NCBI GenBank assembly: GCA_007692425.1 | Contig: RECG01000010.1 | Span: 1 to 64,000, forward strand | Direction of reading: 5' to 3' | Length of the DNA stretch: 64,000 bases | From: Acholeplasmataceae bacterium | Lineage (GTDB): Bacteria > Bacillota_I > Bacilli_A > Acholeplasmatales > Acholeplasmataceae | In this document: positions 58,186-64,000 of the stretch, one piece after another | Numbering within the stretch: the first letter of the stretch is position 1 | Layout of the letters: each line of letters begins with the position of its first letter | The notes under the pieces: model-generated | What the model was told of the DNA's origin: nothing | The model's database searches: none | What the model saw: the letters and a program-made list of their open reading frames with translations, nothing else | Position numbers and translations under genes: made by a program

Positions 58186-59577
58186 ATGAAAACAACCATC
58201 AAAAACATCTATCGCGACCCGGACCAACACCTTGAGAAAACATTGCATCTATATGGCTGGGTCCGAAACAACCGGGCCCAAAAAGAGTTCGGGTTTATCA
58301 ACTTTCATGACGGCACGTTTTTTGAACCCATCCAAGTGGTTTATGAAGAACAAGCCTTATCAAACTTCAAAGATGTCCAGAAAATCAGAGTCGGCTGTGC
58401 AATTGAAATCAACGGTGAGCTTGTGTTAACGCCAAAAGCCAAACAGCCTTTTGAAATCAAAGCGACACACATCAAGGTTCTAGGCGACTCGGCCGAAGAT
58501 TATCCGATTCAACCCAAGCGCCATTCGCGCGAGTTTTTAAGAGAGGTCGCCCACCTTCGAACACGCACCAATTTGTTTCACGCCGTCTTCCGCTTGCGCA
58601 GCGTGGCCGCTCATGCCATCCACGATTTTTTCCAAACGCAAGGTTATGTATATATTCACGCGCCCATCATCACAGGCAACGACGGAGAAGGCGCGGGACA
58701 GATGTTTACGGTCACGACGCTTCCGCTCGAAAACATCCCTCTTGACGATCAACGTTCAGTCGACTACAAGCAAGATTTTTTCGGGAGAAAAACAAACCTG
58801 ACTGTCACAGGGCAACTCGAGGCGGAAGCCTTCGCCTTGAGTTTTCGAAACGTCTACACGTTCGGCCCGACCTTTCGCGCTGAAAACTCCAACACACAAC
58901 GACACGCATCTGAATTTTGGATGATTGAACCAGAGATGGCGTTTTGTGATTTGGAACAAAACATGGACATCGCAGAAGCCATGGTCAAACACATCATTCA
59001 ATATGTTGTCAAGGCGTTGCCGGAAGAGATGGCGTTTTTTGACAAGTACGTGGAACCGGGTTTAATCAACAAGCTCGACCAGGTGATGAAGGAATCCTTT
59101 GCACGCATCACTTATCAGGAAGCGATCGAGATATTGCTTGCCGCCCCGACCAAGTTTGAAAACACGCCAAAACATGGTGGCGACATTGCAACCGAACACG
59201 AACGTTATTTGACGGAAGCACATTTCAAGCGTCCGGTCTTTGTCAAAGACTGGCCCAAGGATATCAAAGCTTTCTATATGCGGATGAATGATGATCAACA
59301 AACCGTCGCCGCCATGGATCTTTTGGTTCCAGGCAGTGGCGAGCTGATTGGCGGCTCACAGCGTGAAGAACGGTTGGACCAGTTAAAGCGACGCATGAAA
59401 GAGATGAATATCCCTGAAAAAGATTTTTGGTGGTATATGGAGCTTAGAAAATATGGTGGATGTGTTCATTCCGGATTCGGATTGGGTTTTGAAAGAATGA
59501 TCATGTATTTAACGGGCGTTGAAAACATCAGAGACGTCATTCCGTTTCCAAGAACACCAAAGAACTGCGAGTTTTAG
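58186..59577 (+). CDS. asnS: Asparaginyl-tRNA synthetase
   Basis: AsnRS of 463 residues: N-terminal OB-fold anticodon domain (LYGWVRNNRAQKEFGFI), class IIb motif 2 FGPTFRAENSNTQRHASEFW, and motif 3 GFGLGFERMIMYLTG. The ATG has AAAGGAG upstream. Ends PRTPKNCEF, the family C-terminus. A T-box leader controls it. Confidence 0.96.
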   Translation: MKTTIKNIYRDPDQHLEKTLHLYGWVRNNRAQKEFGFINFHDGTFFEPIQVVYEEQALSNFKDVQKIRVGCAIEINGELVLTPKAKQPFEIKATHIKVLGDSAEDYPIQPKRHSREFLREVAHLRTRTNLFHAVFRLRSVAAHAIHDFFQTQGYVYIHAPIITGNDGEGAGQMFTVTTLPLENIPLDDQRSVDYKQDFFGRKTNLTVTGQLEAEAFALSFRNVYTFGPTFRAENSNTQRHASEFWMIEPEMAFCDLEQNMDIAEAMVKHIIQYVVKALPEEMAFFDKYVEPGLINKLDQVMKESFARITYQEAIEILLAAPTKFENTPKHGGDIATEHERYLTEAHFKRPVFVKDWPKDIKAFYMRMNDDQQTVAAMDLLVPGSGELIGGSQREERLDQLKRRMKEMNIPEKDFWWYMELRKYGGCVHSGFGLGFERMIMYLTGVENIRDVIPFPRTPKNCEF

Positions 59578-59714
59578 GCGAAGTACCCAGAAGCACCGCG
59601 GCGACAAAAACAACTCATCACAACAAAAATAACGGAGGGATTTAATACCGGGCTGTTTTCGTCTCCTGACCAACGTGTGTCGCGCGGACGCACCACCAAA
59701 GCCAAAAAAGACAT

Positions 59715-59739
59715 AAAACACCTTTAAAGGTGTTTTTTT
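59715..59739 (+). terminator. Terminator of asnS
   Basis: ACACCTTTAAAGGTGT followed by T7. The 140 bases between the asnS stop and this point also hold a small hairpin GTGTGTC/GACGCAC (about 59684-59702) but no gene I can support. Confidence 0.85.
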
Positions 59740-59777
59740 CGTGTAAAACAAAGAAAAACAAAAGACTTGGCCTTGCG

Positions 59778-59806
59778 TTGACAAACCAAGCCCTACATAT
59801 TATAAT
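59778..59806 (+). promoter_or_regulatory. Upstream promoter of the ABC transporter region
   Basis: Perfect TTGACA (59778-59783) and TATAAT (59801-59806) with 17-base spacing. The transcript starts near 59813 and soon meets the mini-ORF at 59836. Confidence 0.82.
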
Positions 59807-59835
59807 GTAAATGCTTCCGCAAAGGAGCATTCAAA

Positions 59836-59859
59836 ATGAATTTTGAAAAGGTTATGTAA
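59836..59859 (+). CDS. Candidate seven-codon mini-ORF
   Basis: An ATG preceded by AAAGGAG encodes only MNFEKVM before TAA. The ribosome site sits in a short hairpin (GCTTC/GGAGC around CGCAAA). This may be a chance reading frame or a short regulatory leader; I cannot tell. Confidence 0.25.
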   Translation: MNFEKVM

Positions 59860-59886
59860 AAAAGCGTTTGAGATTTTCCGATTCAA

Positions 59887-59915
59887 TTGTCTTTTGAGAC
59901 GTATTATTATATAAT
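59887..59915 (+). promoter_or_regulatory. Proximal promoter of the ABC transporter region
   Basis: -35 TTGTCT (59887-59892) and -10 TATAAT (59910-59915), spacing 17, 23 bases before the 40-codon leader ORF. Confidence 0.65.
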
Positions 59916-59938
59916 AAGTTTGTCGAGGTGACCTGTTC

Positions 59939-60061
59939 ATGACCTATCTGCAACAACCACATCGCAATCATCAAACGAACACAAACACCGCCATTTTTTT
60001 CATGTCAAAACCAGAGTGCTTTTGGGCTGACCCAACAGCGCTTTTATTTTTGCAGATATAG
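59939..60061 (+). CDS. Candidate 40-residue leader ORF before the ABC operon
   Basis: An ATG with AGGTGA seven bases upstream opens a frame of 40 codons, starting MTYLQQPHRNHQTNTNTAIF and ending LLFLQI before TAG. No family is recognised. The last third of the ORF covers a terminator-like hairpin (60015-60051), so ribosome position could decide whether transcription continues into the ABC genes. It ends 27 bases before the ATPase gene. Confidence 0.4.
   Translation: MTYLQQPHRNHQTNTNTAIFFMSKPECFWADPTALLFLQI
60015..60051 (+). terminator. Terminator-like hairpin (possible attenuator) before the ABC operon
   Basis: AGTGCT/AGCGCT and TTGGG/CCCAA pair around the loop CTGA with one mismatch between the two helices; the tail is TTTTATTTTT. 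It lies between two promoters and the ATPase gene, so it must be read through for the operon to be expressed from them. Confidence 0.6.
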
Positions 60062-60088
60062 AAAAACAAAAGGAGCAAACACACAACC

Positions 60089-61144
60089 ATGGAGATCAGA
60101 TTAGAAAATTTGACCAAAGTCTTTACAGACAAGGCGGGTAAAGAAACCAGAGCGGTGGATGACGTGTCAATCACCATCCCTTCTGGGAAGCTCGTCGGCC
60201 TTCTCGGGCCTTCAGGATGTGGGAAATCGACAACCCTGTTTCTGATAGCGGGCCTGCTTAAACCGTCGGGCGGAAAAATCTTTTTTGGTAAAGATGATGT
60301 CACCAGGCTTGCGCCGGAGAAGCGCGGCATTGGCCTCGTCTTTCAAAACTATGCCCTTTATCCTCACATGACCGTTCGCCAAAACATCATGTTTCCGCTG
60401 GAAAACCTGAACATCAAAAGAACCGAAGCGACAGCGTTGGTCAAAGAAATGGCAGAACTGGTTGATATTGGTGAATTACTTGACCGCAAACCATCACAGC
60501 TTTCAGGCGGGCAACAACAACGTGTCGCCATTGCCCGTGCCCTGGTCAAGAAGCCAAGAGTGTTGCTTTTAGATGAACCGCTATCAAACCTGGATGCGCG
60601 CCTGCGTCTTCAAACGCGAGAAGAAATCAAACGGATTCAAAGAGAAACCGGCATTACGACGGTCTTCGTCACCCACGACCAGGAAGAAGCGATGAGCATC
60701 AGCGACACCATGGTCGTGTTGGATTTTGGTGTTGAACAACAAATGGATGCACCTCAAGTCATGTACAACGAGCCGACAAACCTTTTTGTCGCAAAGTTTC
60801 TGGGTAATCCGCCCATCAATATTCTTGACGGCGTGGTCAAGAACGGCAGCATCATGGTCAACAACGACATCATTGCCGGTCAGACCAACGCACCGGACGG
60901 CCCCTATGTTTTCGGCATTCGTCCTGAAGACTTCCGCGTGGATATTGCAAAAGGATTCGAAGTCGACACCATTGATGTCGAACACATCGGACGCGACACG
61001 TTGATCCGCTTCCTTGTCAATGATGTACAGGTGCGGGCGTTGGTTGACTCCGATTCGCTCCGCGACGACAAGAAAATCAAGCTGAATGTCAAAAAAGGAA
61101 AGATTCACTTGTTTGACAAAGAAAGCGGAAAGGTTGTCCTATGA
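60089..61144 (+). CDS. Carbohydrate ABC transporter ATP-binding protein (MalK/UgpC type)
   Basis: A 351-residue ATPase with Walker A GPSGCGKSTT (about 41-50), Q loop FQNYALYPHMT, signature LSGGQQQRVAIARAL, Walker B VLLLDEPLSNLDARLR and the switch His in FVTHDQEE. The C-terminal TOBE-like domain (PINILDGVV onward, FGIRPEDFRVD) is the MalK type, as in sugar or glycerol-phosphate importers. It overlaps the first permease gene by 4 bases. AAAGGAG precedes the ATG. Confidence 0.93.
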   Translation: MEIRLENLTKVFTDKAGKETRAVDDVSITIPSGKLVGLLGPSGCGKSTTLFLIAGLLKPSGGKIFFGKDDVTRLAPEKRGIGLVFQNYALYPHMTVRQNIMFPLENLNIKRTEATALVKEMAELVDIGELLDRKPSQLSGGQQQRVAIARALVKKPRVLLLDEPLSNLDARLRLQTREEIKRIQRETGITTVFVTHDQEEAMSISDTMVVLDFGVEQQMDAPQVMYNEPTNLFVAKFLGNPPINILDGVVKNGSIMVNNDIIAGQTNAPDGPYVFGIRPEDFRVDIAKGFEVDTIDVEHIGRDTLIRFLVNDVQVRALVDSDSLRDDKKIKLNVKKGKIHLFDKESGKVVL

Positions 61145-62190
61145 GCAACGTCAAGGAAACGCTGCGGGAGATCACCTGGCGAATCAGAAACTTCTTTGTC
61201 CGAATCTCGACCAAAACCAACGATTTCTTGGCGAAACACCGGATGGAGTTTTTGACACACTGGCCAGGATGGCTGAAAGCAATCTTCTTTCTGCTACCGG
61301 CAGTGGTCTTGTTGGCCGTCTTCACCTTTTATCCCATCTTCAACTCTTTCCTGATTTCCTTCTACGAAGGCTATAACATCCAAAGAGGCGATTTTGACGG
61401 ATATACCTTTATCGGAAACTATGTGCACGTGCTCAGGCTGGCGGGATTTCAACGCGCCGTCATCAATACGGCGATCATTGTCTTCGTCTCGGTACCGGTA
61501 TCGATTCTGATCAGTTTGATTATTGCGGTTGCGCTGGCCGCCATCACACCACTGAAAGGCTTCTTCCAAACCATATTTTTTCTCCCATATGTGACAAACA
61601 CCATTGCGATTGGCTTGGTTTTCGCTTATATGTTCAAAGGCAACGCCAACGATTTGTTCAATCTGGGTCTCGCAAACCAGATCATTGCCTGGTTTGGCGG
61701 ACAACCGATTGTCTGGATTGGCGTCGGGGCGACCTTTTGGTCGGCCATGTCGGTTATTTTGATTTACTCAGTTTGGAACGGACTGGCTTTCAAAATCATT
61801 GTCTTTCTCGCCGGCATCCAAGGTATCGACAAACAATATTATCAAGCCGCCCAGATTGACGGATCCACCAAGATGAAATCATTAAGACGCATTACCATTC
61901 CGCTGATTTCGCCCATGATTTTTTATATTCTCGTTACATCGGTCATCGGGACTTTCAAAACCTACACATCCGTTGTCGCCATCATCGGCACCGACGGGTT
62001 GATTCCGTTTGGTCGTGACGGCATGATCAACATGAAGACCATTGTTTTCTATGTTTACGACTATATCGAATTGGCGGCACAGGACGGCATGATGTCCTAT
62101 GCCTCCGCAGCAGCCATCCTCTTGTTCGGCATCATTTTGATCTTCACGATCATTCAACTTGAGGTCGGCAAGCGGCGGGTTCACTACTAG
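61141..62190 (+). CDS. Carbohydrate ABC transporter permease (MalF type)
   Basis: A 349-residue permease. After a basic cytoplasmic N-terminus of about 45 residues come six main hydrophobic helices with the EAA loop (QYYQAAQIDGSTKMKSLRRI), the coupling site for the ATPase. It pairs with the next gene. The sugar cannot be predicted. Confidence 0.92.
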   Translation: MSNVKETLREITWRIRNFFVRISTKTNDFLAKHRMEFLTHWPGWLKAIFFLLPAVVLLAVFTFYPIFNSFLISFYEGYNIQRGDFDGYTFIGNYVHVLRLAGFQRAVINTAIIVFVSVPVSILISLIIAVALAAITPLKGFFQTIFFLPYVTNTIAIGLVFAYMFKGNANDLFNLGLANQIIAWFGGQPIVWIGVGATFWSAMSVILIYSVWNGLAFKIIVFLAGIQGIDKQYYQAAQIDGSTKMKSLRRITIPLISPMIFYILVTSVIGTFKTYTSVVAIIGTDGLIPFGRDGMINMKTIVFYVYDYIELAAQDGMMSYASAAAILLFGIILIFTIIQLEVGKRRVHY

Positions 62191-62201
62191 GAGGCGGGCA
62201 C

Positions 62202-63614
62202 ATGAAAAAACAAACACCACGTATCAAACTGCTCGACCTGATCGCAACCCTGATTGATATCGGCTTTGTCTTAGTCGCGTTATATCTGACATATGCCATG
62301 TTTGATCTGCTGGCCATACCGGAGCCTATTACAAGAATTGACACGACACTTGTCTACTCGTATCTCGGTCTTACATTGACGTCACAACAAGTCAACATCT
62401 TCATCAGCTTGTTGATAGGGTATCTGATTGTCTTTGTGCCGATTTCTGTCGGGAACATCAAACGATTGCGTAGCAAAGAACTTAACGAGATCGACGAATG
62501 GACCTACCGCACCCAACTGCTTTATATGTTCATGAGCTTTTTCACATTCAATCCGTTCAGCGCCGTGCTCCGGTTCATCGTTGGCTTTGAAACCAAAAAG
62601 ATTTTTAACGGCGAAGGCTTCAAAGAAACGATGGTTGAACTCGGCAAAAGCATTGCTGCTCTTTTCCAAAAGGAAACCTATCGGAAATTGCGGGAAAGAC
62701 GCGAAGAGCACAAGAAGTTATCGGAAACCCAGCTAGACCTGGAGCGCATCACGAAAATCGACTTTGTCGCACGCATCACCAGAATCGCATTGACCTATAC
62801 CTTTCTGACGCTTGTCGCGCTATTTATTTTCATCCCATTTTATTGGATGGTGCTGACGGCACTTAAAACGAATCTTGAGCTGACCACCTTTCTCAGCCCC
62901 CGCTTCTTTGTCGGACTTGAAGAAATGCACTGGGTCAATTTCAAAATTGCGTTGACAAGATTTGATTTCACGCGTTATATCATTAATACGCTCTTCGTGG
63001 GCATCATGTCAACCATCGGGACATTGATTACCACCATCTTCGCCGCATTTGCATTTGCCCGTCTTGATTTCAAGGGCAGGGACTTCATCTTTTCCGTCTT
63101 GCTGATGACGATGATGATTCCTGGTGAACTCTACACCATCACCAACTTCATCACTATCCGCGATTTGCAATGGTATGACAACTTCAATGCCTTGATCTGG
63201 CCCTTTATGACATCCGTGTTCTACATTTTCTTCCTGAGACAGGCATTCAAGCAGATTCCAGACACACTATACCGGGCAGCCCAAGTGGACGGGTGTGGCG
63301 ACATGAAATATTTGTCTCGCGTGATGATCCCTATTGCCAGACCAACCATCATCACCATCACGATTCTTTCAGCAATTGGTGCATGGGATGCCTACATCTG
63401 GCCACAACTTGTCATTGAAGACCCGGACAAATGGTTGATTTCAGTCGCACTCCGCTCCACAAGCTTCGTGGAAGGATCCGGATCTGATGCAAGACCGCTT
63501 TATAACATCCAGCTTGCCGCGACCGCATTGGTCACCGCACCGCTTCTGATTATTTTCTTCGCACTGAAGAAATACATCATGGCCGGCGTCGGACGCAGCG
63601 GAACCAAAGGTTAA
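62202..63614 (+). CDS. Carbohydrate ABC transporter permease (MalG type) with N-terminal extension
   Basis: The C-terminal 280 residues are a standard MalG-like permease (FIFIPFYWMVLTALKT, EAA loop TLYRAAQVDGCGDMKYLSRV, WDAYIWPQLV). In front are about 190 extra residues: two or three hydrophobic segments (about 12-36 and 60-82, possibly 105-125) and a charged, probably helical stretch (about 155-185, RKLRERREEHKKLSETQ). Typical MalG proteins have about 270-300 residues; here there are 470. The extension is unrecognised. Confidence 0.88.
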   Translation: MKKQTPRIKLLDLIATLIDIGFVLVALYLTYAMFDLLAIPEPITRIDTTLVYSYLGLTLTSQQVNIFISLLIGYLIVFVPISVGNIKRLRSKELNEIDEWTYRTQLLYMFMSFFTFNPFSAVLRFIVGFETKKIFNGEGFKETMVELGKSIAALFQKETYRKLRERREEHKKLSETQLDLERITKIDFVARITRIALTYTFLTLVALFIFIPFYWMVLTALKTNLELTTFLSPRFFVGLEEMHWVNFKIALTRFDFTRYIINTLFVGIMSTIGTLITTIFAAFAFARLDFKGRDFIFSVLLMTMMIPGELYTITNFITIRDLQWYDNFNALIWPFMTSVFYIFFLRQAFKQIPDTLYRAAQVDGCGDMKYLSRVMIPIARPTIITITILSAIGAWDAYIWPQLVIEDPDKWLISVALRSTSFVEGSGSDARPLYNIQLAATALVTAPLLIIFFALKKYIMAGVGRSGTKG

Positions 63615-63667
63615 AATTGGAGCATTCCAATTGAGATAGAGAGTAGAGAAGAAAAAAGGAGGAAACA

Positions 63668-64000
63668 ATGAAGAAAATAATGTTTGTAGTATTGTTGGTG
63701 TTTGGCATCTTGACAATGTCAGCGTGTGCGACGAGAAGAAACGCGCCACCCGTGTTTCAAGGTGTCAATACGAATCCCGTCATCCAGGTTGGAGATGAAT
63801 ATGATCCGCTGGAAGGCGTGACGGTGACAGACCGTGAAGACGGCAACTTAACCAACAGCATTGAAGTTTTAGGATGGGACGACGACGATGTCAATTTCCC
63901 CGGCACCTATGAAATCGTCTTGTCAGTCACGGATAGCGATGGGGCGACAACGCGCATCACCATTTACCTGACGGTCGAAGGCGAAGCGGCATTGCCGGTC
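63668..64000 (+). CDS. Lipoprotein with Ig-like domain, probable ABC substrate-binding protein (partial)
   Basis: Cut by the window end after 111 codons. A lipoprotein signal ends TMSAC; then comes a bacterial Ig-like (DUF5011/HYR type) domain with DPLEGVTVTDREDGNLT and FPGTYEIVLSVTDSDG. AAGGAGG precedes the ATG. Position after two permeases and the ATPase suggests the solute-binding lipoprotein of this transporter, with the Ig domain as an N-terminal spacer; the binding domain itself lies outside. Confidence 0.75.
   Translation, partial: MKKIMFVVLLVFGILTMSACATRRNAPPVFQGVNTNPVIQVGDEYDPLEGVTVTDREDGNLTNSIEVLGWDDDDVNFPGTYEIVLSVTDSDGATTRITIYLTVEGEAALPV

Noticed and set aside
63441-63749. 102-codon minus-strand frame at the right edge
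   Set aside because: Antisense to the permease end and the lipoprotein start, both well supported.

Overview
The window is the replication-origin region of a low-complexity Bacillota/Mycoplasmatota-type genome. The core order rpmH-rnpA-yidC-jag | oriC | dnaA-dnaN-yaaA-recF-gyrB-gyrA is the Firmicutes/Tenericutes one, and SpoVG, RNase M5, T-box leaders and the YeeN-type YebC fit it. TGA is used as a normal stop throughout, so this is not a mycoplasma with recoded TGA. A relative of the free-living Acholeplasmatales/Izemoplasmatales or of Erysipelotrichia is my best inference; no marker was searched.

Layout. From 0 to 52.7 kb nearly everything lies on the minus strand, and from 53.1 kb to the end everything lies on the plus strand, so transcription runs away from oriC (about 52.7-53.0 kb) on both arms. 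Going left from oriC: dnaA, dnaN, yaaA, recF, gyrB, gyrA; a surface-glycan block (LTA-synthase-like protein, galE, uppP, a DUF368 protein, galU, an O-antigen-ligase-like protein); serS with a T-box; a two-component system; a HIT protein and pduL; an RNA/isoprenoid housekeeping run (HD phosphohydrolase, rnmV, rsmA, ispE, spoVG, prs, pth, mfd); one-carbon genes fhs-folD; an unidentified structured RNA before ppa-yebC; a nine-gene chain glyA-rnfCDG-(second FMN protein)-rnfEA-(70-aa Cys4 protein)-rnfB; apbE-NusG_II-Gx transporter; rpmE, tdk, tadA, SRP RNA, a membrane protein and tkt; then mnmG-rsmG-parA-parB-DUF951 and tRNA-Tyr. Right of oriC: rpmH, rnpA, yidC, jag, a permuted papain-like hydrolase gene that carries a parS site, rmuC, T-box-asnS, and a carbohydrate ABC transporter operon cut by the window edge.

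How it fits together. The Rnf chain should build a membrane ferredoxin:NAD+ oxidoreductase that pumps ions. The neighbouring ApbE is the enzyme that would attach FMN to RnfG/RnfD-type subunits. GlyA, Fhs and FolD provide tetrahydrofolate one-carbon metabolism, and PduL offers acyl-phosphate/acyl-CoA exchange, so the picture is of an anaerobic fermenter (inference). GalU, GalE, UppP, the ligase and the LtaS-like protein point to exported glycans or glycolipids.

Most unusual items: the structured RNA at 19.6-19.8 kb; the atypical Rnf gene set (short RnfB, tandem FMN-domain protein, tiny Cys4 membrane protein); a leader ORF overlapping a terminator-like hairpin in front of the ABC operon; a near-perfect parS inside a coding region; and a T-skewed, AT-rich island at 39.3-40.0 kb.
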